Shown: positions 43,763 through 53,614, counted from the stretch's first letter. The stretch: 64,000 nt of DNA from Pectobacterium actinidiae (GCF_000803315.1 NZ_JRMH01000001.1:186001-250000); one strand, 5' to 3'. The notes: generated by a model not told the origin, from the sequence alone. Numbers and translations: made by a program.

Positions 43763-44998
43763 ATGGAAGAAATGAAAACGCAGGATTACGACATGATGTC
43801 GCCAGTGAATAGCGCACCGGTAAAAATGTGGACACATGGCGTGCCTGTGGAACCAGAAGCCCGTGACCAACTGTTGAACACGGCCAAAATGCCGTTCATT
43901 TTTAAACATCTGGCGGTGATGCCGGATGTGCATCTGGGAAAAGGATCGACGATTGGTAGCGTGATCCCCACGCGTGGCGCGATTATCCCGGCGGCGGTCG
44001 GGGTGGATATTGGCTGTGGGATGATCGCGGTGCGTACATCGCTGGTTGCCAGCGACCTGCCGGATAACCTGATGGGGCTGCGTAGCGCGATTGAACAGGC
44101 GGTGCCGCATGGACGTAGCGTAACGCGTTCCAAACGCGATGTCGGTTCCTGGCAGAACCCGCCGCAGACGGTGGATGCGCACTGGTCACTGCTGGAACCG
44201 CGCTTTAAACGTTTGACGGACAAATATCCGCAGTTGCTGAAAACCAATAACTATCAGCACTTGGGAACCCTAGGGACGGGTAACCACTTTATTGAAATCT
44301 GTCTGGATGAAGTCGATCGTGTGTGGGTAATGTTACATAGCGGGTCGCGTGGTGTGGGGAATGCGATTGGATCGCTGTTCATCAAGCTGGCGCAGGAGGA
44401 TATGCAGCAGCACATTGCGAACCTGCCTGATCGAAATCTGGCCTATTTCGAGGAAGGAAGCCTGCACTTTGACGATTACATTGAAGCGGTTGAGTGGGCG
44501 CAGGATTTTGCCCGTCATAACCGCGAAGTGATGATGTCGCATACGCTGGCAGCGCTGTCTCGTATTGTGACGAAGCCGTTTACCACCCAGCAGGAAGGCG
44601 TGAACTGCCACCATAACTATGTGCAGCGCGAAACGCACTTTGGTGAATCGGTGCTGATCACTCGTAAAGGGGCGGTGTCGGCGCAGAAAGGCCAGATGGG
44701 AATTATTCCGGGGTCGATGGGGGCGAAGAGCTTTATCGTGCGCGGATTGGGGAACGAAGAGAGCTTTTGTTCCTGTAGTCACGGCGCGGGGAGAACCATG
44801 AGCCGTACCGCGGCGAAAAAACGCTTCACCGTGGAAGATCAGATCCGTGCGACCGCACACGTCGAGTGTAGAAAAGACAGCGACGTTATCGATGAAATTC
44901 CGATGGCGTACAAAGATATCGATAAGGTGATGGCGGCGCAGTCATCGCTGGTGGAAATCGTGCATACGCTGCGTCAGGTGGTGTGTGTGAAAGGATAA
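43763..44998 (+). CDS. rtcB: RtcB, RNA ligase
   Basis: This 411-residue GTP-dependent ligase joins RNA 2',3'-cyclic phosphate or 3'-phosphate to 5'-OH ends, for RNA repair. The metal sites are in VGVDIGCGM, HLGTLGTGNHF and NCHHNYV, and the guanylylated histidine is in SCSHGAGRTMSR. The length is that of E. coli RtcB (408). It is transcribed from the sigma-54 promoter and followed after 16 bases by a HEAT-repeat gene, not by rtcA. Confidence 0.96.
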   Translation: MEEMKTQDYDMMSPVNSAPVKMWTHGVPVEPEARDQLLNTAKMPFIFKHLAVMPDVHLGKGSTIGSVIPTRGAIIPAAVGVDIGCGMIAVRTSLVASDLPDNLMGLRSAIEQAVPHGRSVTRSKRDVGSWQNPPQTVDAHWSLLEPRFKRLTDKYPQLLKTNNYQHLGTLGTGNHFIEICLDEVDRVWVMLHSGSRGVGNAIGSLFIKLAQEDMQQHIANLPDRNLAYFEEGSLHFDDYIEAVEWAQDFARHNREVMMSHTLAALSRIVTKPFTTQQEGVNCHHNYVQRETHFGESVLITRKGAVSAQKGQMGIIPGSMGAKSFIVRGLGNEESFCSCSHGAGRTMSRTAAKKRFTVEDQIRATAHVECRKDSDVIDEIPMAYKDIDKVMAAQSSLVEIVHTLRQVVCVKG

Positions 44999-45014
44999 GA
45001 ACAAGGTAGGGAAT

Positions 45015-46358
45015 ATGGCATCGTACGATTTACTGCTGCAACAGTTGGAAAAGCTGGTGGCTTCGCCAGACAACGACTATCGGCCCGCGCAGGCCGAACC
45101 ACTGGGTTCGGCATCATACCTGATAACACTCACGCGTCACTATAACGGGCATATTCGGCAGCGTGCGGTGCTGTGTCTGGGTTTCATTGATGAGGTCTCG
45201 GCATTACCGGCGCTGATTGAACGGGTGAACGATTGGGCTGAACCGGTACGCCGTGCGGCTAAACAGAGCGTGCGACTGCTGTTAACGCCGAATAACACCG
45301 CGTCTTTTGTCGCCAATTTGCCTGCTATTTTCTGGTTGTTGCAGTGTCAGCGGGAAAATCATCAACCGCTGGTGAATGAGATTGTGAGCTTTCTGGCCGA
45401 GGAGACACACGCGCCGTCGCTATTCGCGGGGCTGTGTTCGGAAGACAAAGCCGTCGCCCGATTATCACTGGATATTCTGGCCGAACGTGAGTTGTTCCCG
45501 TTGAAGCAGATCTTTGGTCAGGCGATGTTGCATTGCGATCCGTTAGTCAGAGCGAACGCGGCGAGGTACCTGCTGAGTGCGGACAAGGACGTCGATCATG
45601 AAGCGATGAGCATTTTGTTGAAAGACACCTTCGCGCCCATCAAGCAGGTAGCGTTGAAGTATGTGATGGACAATATGTTCCCCCTGCCTGAGCCTCTGGT
45701 TATTGCCTTACTGTTTGATAAGAATACATTGGTGCGCCAACGCGCCTCAGCGCTGCTGCGTGAAAAAAACGACGATCCGGTGGCACATTACCTTGCAGCG
45801 CTGGATCGGTCGAATACCGTCACAGTACGCAAAATCACGCTCTGGGGGCTGGATGAGCATCGCTACGACGGCATTGTGGCGTTGGCAGAACGCAATCTGG
45901 ATGTACGTTACCCCAGCCTTTATCACAGCGCTCTGCGCATTCTTATTCTGCGTACTGGTGACGACGCGCGTGAGCAACTGTTGGTCGCTCTGCGTCATCC
46001 CTCGTTGGCTATTGCTAAGGTGGCGCGGAAGCTGTTTTACCAGCAGAAAATTTCGCTGTCGCTGCCCGAACTTCAGTACTGTCTGGAAAGTGCGTCTTCC
46101 AGAGCACACGTTGAGGTGTACTACTTTCTAGCCCACAAGCTGAACAAATGGGACTGGCTGATTTTCCTGCTGGATAACGTGAAGCTCGAAAATGCCACGC
46201 TAACGCAGGCGGGTGTAGCGAACTGGATACAGCGGTTCAACCGTTCGGGCATGCTGCCGAATGCCCGGCAGCAGGCGCGTTTGAGAACGCTGCTTGCTGA
46301 ACATCCGCACGTCATCTCGTGCGAAAGCCCGTATATCGCCCTGTTTTTGTATAGTTGA
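45015..46358 (+). CDS. HEAT-repeat protein in the rtc operon
   Basis: This 447-residue protein is built of helical repeats: HIRQRAVLCLGFIDEVSALPALIERV, DPLVRANAARYLLSADKDVD, DKNTLVRQRASALLREKNDD and AIAKVARKLFYQQKISL, typical of HEAT or Armadillo-like folds. No catalytic motif is visible. It occupies the place of rtcA (RNA cyclase) behind rtcB. It has AAGGTAGGG before the start. It may be a scaffold or RNA-binding partner; the function is inferred only from position. Confidence 0.8.
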   Translation: MASYDLLLQQLEKLVASPDNDYRPAQAEPLGSASYLITLTRHYNGHIRQRAVLCLGFIDEVSALPALIERVNDWAEPVRRAAKQSVRLLLTPNNTASFVANLPAIFWLLQCQRENHQPLVNEIVSFLAEETHAPSLFAGLCSEDKAVARLSLDILAERELFPLKQIFGQAMLHCDPLVRANAARYLLSADKDVDHEAMSILLKDTFAPIKQVALKYVMDNMFPLPEPLVIALLFDKNTLVRQRASALLREKNDDPVAHYLAALDRSNTVTVRKITLWGLDEHRYDGIVALAERNLDVRYPSLYHSALRILILRTGDDAREQLLVALRHPSLAIAKVARKLFYQQKISLSLPELQYCLESASSRAHVEVYYFLAHKLNKWDWLIFLLDNVKLENATLTQAGVANWIQRFNRSGMLPNARQQARLRTLLAEHPHVISCESPYIALFLYS

Positions 46359-46369
46359 TTTGTTGCTTT

Positions 46370-47161
46370 TTACCCTCGCCCCAGAAAAATATGCTCACGA
46401 TGGTATGCCATTTGTGACAGGCTGGGCGGGTAGGCGTCTGGCAGGTGGATTTGTTTGCCTTCGTACTGAGCGAAATTGACGTCGCTGATGGCGCTTTTCA
46501 GCTTTTTGATACGCGGCGAAAGCAACATTTCGAGCGAATCATTGAAGCTAATCAGCCCCATATCAAAGGCTTTGTCGTGCAGGTTGGACAGGCAGAGACC
46601 GTTGCTGGGATTGAGGCGATGTTCTGCTGCCGTTTTCCACGGTTGAATGTGGCTGGCGACCAGCAGCGCGGGTTCTTCCAATCCAGTAACGCAGCAGCGT
46701 TCGCCGTAGTTGCTGAGTACACGTTTGCGAAATAGCTGCTGACCAATGCGCGTTTTAACCTGTGAGAGACGTTCTCCTCCGTGATAATCATGGGGTTCAC
46801 TCTCGGTGGCCTGAAACGGTGATGGCGCTGTTGTCACTTCCGCCGCTCCTGCTTCGAGCGATACCATCGCCTGTTGGCACTGTTGCTCAAATAGCTCGGG
46901 GTTACTGTCCATCTCCTGCCACAGAGCGCGGTCAGCGTTGGACGCGCCGCGCAAGCCGGTGCGACCTGAATCAATAATAAATGGATCGAGGCTGGCGAGA
47001 TTAACCAGCTTCATCGCCAGTGCGGAAGGCGTGCGGTTAATCAACTCGGCGTAGCGAATGATATCGGGATTACGTGAATGCAGCCTGCCAAACGGTAGCT
47101 GACTGTACAGCGTGAAGGCGATCAATAGTTGATCCCGCGTCCAATGGTTCGTGGCAGCCAT
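46370..47161 (-). CDS. HNH endonuclease
   Basis: This 263-residue protein has an N-terminal DNA-binding-like domain (RDQLLIAFTLYSQLPFGRLH; LINRTPSALAMKLVNLASLDP) and a C-terminal HNH nuclease: CCVTGLE, ASHIQPWK, NPSNGLCLSNLHDKAFDMG. Similar proteins are annotated as restriction endonucleases with unknown target. It is convergent to the HEAT gene, with 11 bases between, and has no methylase partner nearby. Confidence 0.85.
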   Translation of the reverse strand: MAATNHWTRDQLLIAFTLYSQLPFGRLHSRNPDIIRYAELINRTPSALAMKLVNLASLDPFIIDSGRTGLRGASNADRALWQEMDSNPELFEQQCQQAMVSLEAGAAEVTTAPSPFQATESEPHDYHGGERLSQVKTRIGQQLFRKRVLSNYGERCCVTGLEEPALLVASHIQPWKTAAEHRLNPSNGLCLSNLHDKAFDMGLISFNDSLEMLLSPRIKKLKSAISDVNFAQYEGKQIHLPDAYPPSLSQMAYHREHIFLGRG

Positions 47162-47317
47162 GCGTGTTTCGTCCGTTCGTTAGCGTATTCGGTTAGTGAT
47201 AGCGCTAACTATGCCAGGTCAGCCCGTAAAATGCATGTGCTTGGCTATGGCTGGATAATTGGTGCGGGCTGGGTTAACGTTTTGACAGCCTTCCTATCAT
47301 TATGATGCCGAGAGACT

Positions 47318-48415
47318 ATGCCCCGTTCTTCTATTTCCTTGTTTCGTTCCCTGTGTGTGCTGGTTCTATTGGTGCTGGCGGGTTGTGCCAGCAAGACCGC
47401 GACGACGCCAGAGTCGCGGCCGGCGGATATTCGTGCTCAGCTACTCAAGCTGTTGCCAGACAACGTGAAAGATCGTCAGGGCTGGGCGAGCGATATCGCC
47501 ACCGCATTTACCACGCAGGGGCTCGATCCCAGCAATGAAAATCTGTGCTCGGTGCTCGCGGTGACCGAGCAGGAATCGACGTTTAATGCCGATCCGCAGG
47601 TGCCAAATCTGTCGAAAATCGCCTGGCAGGAGATCGACCGCCGTGCTGAAAAAGTTCATGTTCCGGCGTTTCTGGTGCGCACCGCGCTCCTCATCAAATC
47701 CCCTAACGGAAAAAGTTACAGCGAGCGGCTTGATAAGGTACGCACGGAAAAGGAACTGAGTGCGATCTTTGATGATTTTATCGACATGGTGCCGATGGGG
47801 CAGACGCTGTTCGGCCGGTTGAATCCGGTGCATACCGGTGGGCCGATGCAGGTGAGCATCGCGTTTGCAGAAGCTAACGCGAAGGGCTATCCGTATACCG
47901 TGGACGGCACGGTTCGTCAGGAGGTGTTTAGCCGTCGCGGTGGGATGTATTTTGGCATCAAGCATCTGCTGGGCTATCCGGCGAATTACCCGCAGTCGAT
48001 ATACCGATTCGCGGATTTTAACGCAGGATGGTACGCCAGCCGAAATGCGGCGTTTCAGCGCGCCGTTAGCCGTCTGACCGGGATTACGCTGGCGCTGGAT
48101 GGTGATTTAATCAACTACAGTTCGGATAAAGCCAGCGCCACGGAACTGGCGGTGCGCGCATTAGGGAAACGGGTAGACATGAGCGACAGCGCCATTCGTC
48201 GTGCGCTGGAGAAGGGGAGTAGCCTCGATTTTGAAGACACCAGCCTGTACGAGCGCGTCTTTGCATTGGCGGATAAATCGGGCGCGAAGGCTCCACGCGC
48301 TATCCTGCCGGGGATCACGCTGGAAAGCCCGAAAATCACCCGTAAACTCACCACGGCGTGGTTTGCCAATCGCGTTGATGAGCGTCGCCAGCGGTGTTTG
48401 ACAAGGGCTAAATAG
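47318..48415 (+). CDS. DUF1615 lipoprotein
   Basis: This 365-residue lipoprotein has a signal sequence with lipobox LVLAGCAS (cysteine at residue 22). The body matches DUF1615 (LCSVLAVTEQESTFNADPQVPNLSKIAWQEI; FGIKHLLGYPANYPQSIYRFADFNAGWYASRNAAFQ), a region that resembles lytic transglycosylase-like enzymes. Glu in QESTF could be catalytic. The function is unproven. It is expected at the outer membrane. Confidence 0.85.
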   Translation: MPRSSISLFRSLCVLVLLVLAGCASKTATTPESRPADIRAQLLKLLPDNVKDRQGWASDIATAFTTQGLDPSNENLCSVLAVTEQESTFNADPQVPNLSKIAWQEIDRRAEKVHVPAFLVRTALLIKSPNGKSYSERLDKVRTEKELSAIFDDFIDMVPMGQTLFGRLNPVHTGGPMQVSIAFAEANAKGYPYTVDGTVRQEVFSRRGGMYFGIKHLLGYPANYPQSIYRFADFNAGWYASRNAAFQRAVSRLTGITLALDGDLINYSSDKASATELAVRALGKRVDMSDSAIRRALEKGSSLDFEDTSLYERVFALADKSGAKAPRAILPGITLESPKITRKLTTAWFANRVDERRQRCLTRAK

Positions 48416-48441
48416 GCAACGCCCTCTACCAAGGGCGTTGC
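48416..48441. terminator. Hairpin between convergent genes
   Basis: GCAACGCCCT (48416-48425) pairs perfectly with AGGGCGTTGC (48432-48441) around a 6-base loop. It has no long T run on either side. It separates the DUF1615 gene from the SulP gene. Confidence 0.65.
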
Positions 48442-48464
48442 TGTCATTCACTGTGATGAGTACA

Positions 48465-49934
48465 TCAAACCGGCCATTGACTGAGTTTGATGCCGCGTTC
48501 TTGCGCATTCTCGCGGAAATCTTCCAGCATTGTGCGGACATCGGGGTCGATATAGTCGGCGTTGTCGTGTTCCACAATCACGACGCTGTTGGCTGGGATC
48601 TTGTTGAGCAAGCCTTGCAGACGTGGGTTGTGTACAAACGTCAGGTTCTGCTGAAAGCTCAGGACAAAGTGATCGCCATAGCGTGTGAGCTGCATCGCGT
48701 TGCGGTGGCTTTTATAAATGCTAAAGGCCAACTGGGTCGCGATGCCAATCCCGATACCTGCCAGCATCCCAAACACGATGATTCCGATAACGGTCGCGGC
48801 GAAAGGCACGAACTGTTGCAAACCCTGACGCCACAGCAGCAGGAATTGTTGCGGAGAAGCCAGCTTATAGCCGGTATACAGCAGCACGGCTGCCAGGCTG
48901 GCAAGCGGGATGACGTTGAGCAAATCGGTCATGAACAGGCCGCAAAGCAGCAACAGCACGCCGTGCAGCAGGATGGAGAACTTGGTGCGTGCGCCTGCGT
49001 TGACGTTGACGGAGCTACGCACGATCACGGCAGTAATCGGCAACCCACCCAGAAAACCGCTGAGCACGTTCCCGATACCTTGCGCACGCATTTCTTTATC
49101 CGGTGAGGGCGCAGGATGCTGTGGGCGAATTTTCTTCAACGCTTCCTGACTTAACAAGGTTTCCAGGCTGGCCACCAGCGCCAGCGTTACCGCGACAACA
49201 TAAACTGCCGGGTTCTTCCACGCCTGCCAGTCAGGGCGGGTCATCTCTCCCATCAACTGTTCCAGGCTGCCAAATTCCGGCAGGACAATACGCGGCAGGT
49301 TATCGACCATTTCGGAGGACAGGCGATCGCCGTAGACGGTAAATAACCCGCCAAACAGCACTGCGACCAGTGGACCGGGAAGCCAGCTAAATGCGCTGAT
49401 TTTCTGAACGGGCTTGGTGGTCCAAACCCAGAGAATCGCCAGCCCGACTAAACAGACGGTCAGCGCGCTGGCAGAGAATCCAGGCTCGGAGGCGTCGAAG
49501 AGCGATCTCAGACTGTCCTCGCCGTCCGAGCCGAAGGCGAGCGGAATTTGCTGAATAATCAGCAGGATGCCGATAGCAGATAGCATGCCTTTAATCACAG
49601 TGCCGGGGATGAGTGTAATAAAACGCCCGGCGCGCAGCAGGCCCATCATGCATTGCAGCACCCCTGCGAGCATAATCGCCAATAGCAATGCTGAAAACGA
49701 TCCCAGGCTGGCGATAGAGCCGGAGACGATAGTAACCAGACCGGCGGCAGGGCCGCTGACTGCATAGCGAGAAGGGCTGAACAGGGTGACGACGATACCG
49801 CCGACGACGCCGGTCAACAGACCGACAAAAGGAGGAAGACCGCTGGCCTGCGCGATACCGAGGCTCAGCGGCAGGGCAACAAGGAAGACGACGAGCCCCG
49901 CGGGGATATCATGTCGGAGTGTACTCAGGTTCAT
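48465..49934 (-). CDS. SulP-family anion transporter
   Basis: This 489-residue SulP transporter has about 12 membrane helices (starting DIPAGLVVFLVALPLSLGIAQASGLPP), the conserved SRYAVSGPAAGL and a C-terminal STAS-like tail (VVIVEHDNADYIDPDVRTMLEDF). Overlap by 4 bases with a beta-carbonic anhydrase suggests bicarbonate uptake, as for BicA-type transporters, and not sulfate. The substrate is inferred from the neighbour. Confidence 0.9.
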   Translation of the reverse strand: MNLSTLRHDIPAGLVVFLVALPLSLGIAQASGLPPFVGLLTGVVGGIVVTLFSPSRYAVSGPAAGLVTIVSGSIASLGSFSALLLAIMLAGVLQCMMGLLRAGRFITLIPGTVIKGMLSAIGILLIIQQIPLAFGSDGEDSLRSLFDASEPGFSASALTVCLVGLAILWVWTTKPVQKISAFSWLPGPLVAVLFGGLFTVYGDRLSSEMVDNLPRIVLPEFGSLEQLMGEMTRPDWQAWKNPAVYVVAVTLALVASLETLLSQEALKKIRPQHPAPSPDKEMRAQGIGNVLSGFLGGLPITAVIVRSSVNVNAGARTKFSILLHGVLLLLCGLFMTDLLNVIPLASLAAVLLYTGYKLASPQQFLLLWRQGLQQFVPFAATVIGIIVFGMLAGIGIGIATQLAFSIYKSHRNAMQLTRYGDHFVLSFQQNLTFVHNPRLQGLLNKIPANSVVIVEHDNADYIDPDVRTMLEDFRENAQERGIKLSQWPV

Positions 49935-50566
49935 GGGGATGCCTCCTGTTTCTGGGCGTGACGATGGACGAGTTCTTTCAGATGGCCGCTATGCAGGTCG
50001 TAGACGCAGCCAAAAACATCAAGCTCAACGCCATTGCGCCAGGCTTTCTGCACCGGTTCACAGGCGATCAGGTGGGCGAACTGTGCCAGCACGTTGGCTT
50101 CCACCAGTTGATTCTGGCGCGTGCTTTCATCGGCATCGCTATCTTGCGAGGCGGCAATGTGTGGCGAAAGCGCCTGACGCAGATCCGTGATGCGGCGGGA
50201 AAGGGCGGAATCCTCCTGAGCGAGCCCCATTTCGGGTAAGTTAACCGCCGCCTGAACACCGCCACAGCCATAGTGGCCGCAAAGCACGATGCGGGAAACA
50301 TGCAGGTATTCGAGGGCATATTGCAGCACGCTCATGAAGTTATCGTCGTCTGCGACCACCATATTCGCGATGTTGCGGTGAACAAAAAGCTCGCCGGGCG
50401 CAGAACCCGTCAGCACTTCGGCAGGCACTCGACTGTCTGAACAGCCGATCCAGAGTGAATGAGGCGTCTGGCCCTGCGTGTGCTTTCTGAAATAGTGGGG
50501 ATGGCGCTGGCGGCGCAATGTAGCCCAACTGCGATTTTTGGCTAATAGGGGTTTTAATGTCGTCAA
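49931..50566 (-). CDS. Beta-class carbonic anhydrase
   Basis: This 211-residue zinc enzyme interconverts CO2 and bicarbonate. The zinc ligands and catalytic dyad are in WIGCSDSRVPAE and CGHYGCGGV. The length matches E. coli Can (220). It is first in an operon with the SulP transporter and probably equilibrates imported bicarbonate in the cytoplasm. Confidence 0.94.
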   Translation of the reverse strand: MTTLKPLLAKNRSWATLRRQRHPHYFRKHTQGQTPHSLWIGCSDSRVPAEVLTGSAPGELFVHRNIANMVVADDDNFMSVLQYALEYLHVSRIVLCGHYGCGGVQAAVNLPEMGLAQEDSALSRRITDLRQALSPHIAASQDSDADESTRQNQLVEANVLAQFAHLIACEPVQKAWRNGVELDVFGCVYDLHSGHLKELVHRHAQKQEASP

Positions 50567-51070
50567 ATTAAACTCTCTCTTTAGAAAACACAGGGATATT
50601 TCCCACCCAGTCGGAAGGAAAACGGCATCATTAATTATTAGCCTTCACTTAATTAAGTTAGGCATAATCAAATTTAGTTCTGGTGTTTTCTAAATTGTGA
50701 TAATTATTAAGACTTTTCTTATATTGTTGTTTGTTTTTTATATAAATTAAATTTAAATTAAATCGTTTAAAAACAACATTTTATATTTTTATTTCTTTGT
50801 GATAAGAAAAAAATATCTCACTTAACTTCCTTTGAAATAAATTATTTAATGTTGCATTGATATTGCAATTTATATCCTTATTTCTTCGCCTTTTTATATA
50901 AAGTAATGTGTTACTGACATCCACTTTAATTAGTTAATTAAAGCGACGAGGGTACCAATTATAATTATATTTGGAAATATAAAGTCTATTTTATCTTACT
51001 TAACCCAATATAAAGTGTGGGAATAAATAGGGGCGTGATGAGGATAATACGGAATAGATGCCCTAAATAA
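50567..51070. other. A+T-rich intergenic region
   Basis: About 500 strongly A+T-rich bases hold no credible gene. It includes the promoter for the carbonic anhydrase operon near its left end. I see no RNA structure of note. Confidence 0.4.
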
Positions 51071-51188
51071 TTCGAGTGGCAGGACAAAACGTTAGCGTTT
51101 TGAACAACGCAACGCGTTGACTCCGAAGGGGTGAGGCCACAGGGCCGAGTAGCGCAGCCAACGTCCATGCAACTCGAAGTATGACGGG
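51071..51188. repeat. MITE-like intergenic repeat
   Basis: The 118-base segment begins TTCGAGTGGCA and ends TGCAACTCGAAGTATGACGG, so its ends form an imperfect inverted repeat. It has an inner hairpin (CAAAACG-TTAG-CGTTTTG). I remember similar elements between genes in Pectobacterium and relatives. It is noncoding. Confidence 0.55.
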
Positions 51189-51215
51189 GTCTTGTCTAAA
51201 TAATGAGGTGGAGCC

Positions 51216-51244
51216 CAACTAAAAGAGCAGCCGATATCGGCTGC
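51216..51244 (-). terminator. Terminator of the NIT chemoreceptor gene
   Basis: The perfect 18-base palindrome GCAGCCGATATCGGCTGC (51227-51244) is followed on the minus strand by TCTTTTAG. It lies 40 bases after the chemoreceptor stop. Confidence 0.7.
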
Positions 51245-51283
51245 CGGTCACCGAAGTCCACGTTTCTCAAACGATAATACGCA

Positions 51284-53233
51284 CTATCTTGATAGCAGCG
51301 CGTGCTGTAAAGGCTGTTGTGGCGCGCGCTCGTCAACTTTGAAGCGGCTGACCAGCGATTCCATTTCAATCGCCTGTTCATCCAGTAACTGGCTGGCAAC
51401 GGAAGCCTGAGAAACCAGCGTCGCATTCTGCTGCGTGACCATTTCTAACTGGCTGAGCGCTTCGTTAATTTGTGCGATGCCCAGCGATTGCTCATCGGCG
51501 GCGACCGCGATTTCATTCACCAGATCGCGCACTTTACGGGTGCCAGCGACGATGTCGTTAATTCCCCGGTTTGATTGATTCACCAGCTTCGTCCCTTCGC
51601 TGACGCTGGCAATACTGTCGGCGATGAGCGCACGGATTTTGCCTGCTTCGTCTGCACTGCGCTGCGATAGCTGACGCACTTCCGCTGCGACGACAGAAAA
51701 CCCACGGCCATGTTGCCCCGCTCGTGCGGCCTCAACCGCCGCGTTCAGTGCCAGCAAATTGGTCTGAAAGGCAATCGCATCAATGGCGGAAACCACCGCA
51801 TTCACGCGCTGGCTGGCGTTCTGAATTTTTTCCATCGCACCGCTAGCCGACTCGGTAATCGTTCCGACGCGTTGCGCCTGATCGTCCACCTCTGTCGTCA
51901 ACTGACGCGCCTGTCCGGAAAAGTCGGCGGTTTGTTTTACCGTAACGGTAATCTCTTCCATGCTGCTGGCGGTTTGCACCAGCGACGCGGATTGCTCTTC
52001 CGTACGCTGCGCCAGATCCTGATTGCCGTTGGCGATCTCGCTGCTGGCTTGTCCGATCGTCTGCGAGCTACGTTTAATACTCACCACCATATCGGCGATA
52101 TTTTCCAGTGAGGCGTTATAGGCCTGATTCAGTTGCGATAGCTCGTCGGTTCCCGGCACGCGCAGGCGGCGTGTAAGATCCCCGCCCATCTCGCGAATGG
52201 TCGTCAGCGTTTGTTGAAGTTGTTCGTTGATGCTGCGCATGACCAGGGAAGCCAGACCGAGGGCCATGAGCAGAGAAACCAACGCACCAGCCAGATAGCT
52301 AATCCATGACTGGCGGGCATTGGCGGCTAAGGTATTCACCTGTGCCGTTAGATCGTTGGTGGCAAGCTGTTCAACCTTTTTCAATTCATCGATTTTTGCC
52401 GTTTGTTGGGCAAACCACTGGCTGGCATCAATATCAAAATTGCCGCCAGGGGTGGTGATGGCTTTGTTGCGCATCTGGAGTGCGTTTTGTGCAGAAGGAT
52501 TGTTGAGTGCCTGTTCAAAAGCCCTACGCAGCTCGGTATTGGCGAACATGTTATAGGCCGTGGTGAAGGCATCTCCCCGGCCAACCATTTGGTTAAGACG
52601 TTCGAACATGCCAGTAGCAAAACTATTGGCAGAGAACGCGTTAGAGAGTACGGCACGTTCAAGCCCGGCCTGTTCTTTGACGTTCAGCAGATTGTAGTAG
52701 GCCGCCAGCCGCTGGGCGATACCGCCATCGCTGACCAGATGAGCCATATCTCCGACGATATTCAGCAGATTGCTGACCAACTCGGAATAGTAGCCTATGG
52801 CTTGGGTAACGGGTATCGATATGCTATCGACGCTGCGGCGATGTTCCCCAAGCTGCTGCGTTTTTTGCGTGACACGAGCGAGTGCTTCGCTCACGGCATC
52901 GCCAAGCTCGGCGCTGCTCAGGTTTGCAGCGGTTTGTTCAAGCACCTGCTGTGCCCGATCGGTGGCTTGCCGCTGCGTGGCGAGCTCTGAGCCAAAATTT
53001 TTCCCCTGACTACCAAAATAGCCCGCGCTCAAGCCGCGCTCACGCTGTAGCTGGTGAGCATACTCGCCGGCATCACGCGCCAGCGTGATGAGCTTCTCCA
53101 TACGGATCATTTCATTTTCTGTACTGCGGCGTTCCATCACGCCGGAAAAACTGAACCAGAGAAGCGCAAGGATGGGCGGGAGAAGGGCAAGAATGAACTT
53201 ACTACGGATCGAGATGTGATGAAGGGATTTCAT
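51284..53233 (-). CDS. Methyl-accepting chemoreceptor with NIT domain
   Basis: This 649-residue receptor has a first membrane helix (residues 12-31). The periplasmic NIT-type domain (about 45-300) carries the [13 protein letters not shown] signature associated with nitrate and nitrite sensing. A second helix follows (about 315-335), then HAMP and the cytoplasmic signalling domain with the hairpin tip [28 protein letters not shown]. It is transcribed from a sigma-28-type promoter. The ligand is inferred. Confidence 0.93.
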   Translation of the reverse strand: MKSLHHISIRSKFILALLPPILALLWFSFSGVMERRSTENEMIRMEKLITLARDAGEYAHQLQRERGLSAGYFGSQGKNFGSELATQRQATDRAQQVLEQTAANLSSAELGDAVSEALARVTQKTQQLGEHRRSVDSISIPVTQAIGYYSELVSNLLNIVGDMAHLVSDGGIAQRLAAYYNLLNVKEQAGLERAVLSNAFSANSFATGMFERLNQMVGRGDAFTTAYNMFANTELRRAFEQALNNPSAQNALQMRNKAITTPGGNFDIDASQWFAQQTAKIDELKKVEQLATNDLTAQVNTLAANARQSWISYLAGALVSLLMALGLASLVMRSINEQLQQTLTTIREMGGDLTRRLRVPGTDELSQLNQAYNASLENIADMVVSIKRSSQTIGQASSEIANGNQDLAQRTEEQSASLVQTASSMEEITVTVKQTADFSGQARQLTTEVDDQAQRVGTITESASGAMEKIQNASQRVNAVVSAIDAIAFQTNLLALNAAVEAARAGQHGRGFSVVAAEVRQLSQRSADEAGKIRALIADSIASVSEGTKLVNQSNRGINDIVAGTRKVRDLVNEIAVAADEQSLGIAQINEALSQLEMVTQQNATLVSQASVASQLLDEQAIEMESLVSRFKVDERAPQQPLQHALLSR

Positions 53234-53308
53234 TGGTGTGCTCCATAGCCTGCAAGTCGTCCGTTCCTGACATGTGCAGGTTGCAAAAGTAGACTGGGGT
53301 TTATTTCA

Positions 53309-53335
53309 GTTTCGGCCTAATAAGGGAATGGTTTA
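53309..53335 (-). promoter_or_regulatory. Sigma-28 (FliA) promoter of the NIT chemoreceptor
   Basis: On the minus strand TAAACCAT (53335-53328), 11 bases, then GCCGAAAC (53316-53309) matches TAAAGTTT-N11-GCCGATAA at the conserved TAAA and GCCGA positions with exact spacing. It lies about 75 bases before the gene. Confidence 0.7.
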
Positions 53336-53521
53336 GCGCTGACCCCATGATTCCCTTAAAAAAACCATACCTATTTTTTTTACCCCCCAGTCAATAAGAA
53401 TATATTGCTTATTATTTAATTGCTTATATCTTGTTGCTCTCTTTTTTTGCAACAAGATCGTTAACTTATATTACACCTAAAGTGGTATGTATATTGGCCA
53501 CTGTATTGGTGTTTTTACCGT

Positions 53522-53614
53522 CTAGATTACGGTGAGCAGCATCGTGATATTAATCAGTGAAATCAGGGTAAGAAAGAAGACAACAATCCTGAATGCATAG
53601 CGAGAAGGTTTCAT
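53522..53614 (-). CDS. Small membrane peptide behind mgtA (MgtR-like candidate)
   Basis: A 30-residue frame begins MKPSRYAFRIVVFFLTLIS and continues as a single hydrophobic helix. An excellent AGGAG lies 6 bases before its ATG (53614). It is 56 bases after the mgtA stop on the same strand, with a hairpin (53629-53652) between. In Salmonella, MgtR (30 residues, also a single helix) follows the mgtCB genes. The sequence is not the same, so the link is by size, place and topology. It is too short for ordinary gene callers. Confidence 0.65.
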   Translation of the reverse strand: MKPSRYAFRIVVFFLTLISLINITMLLTVI

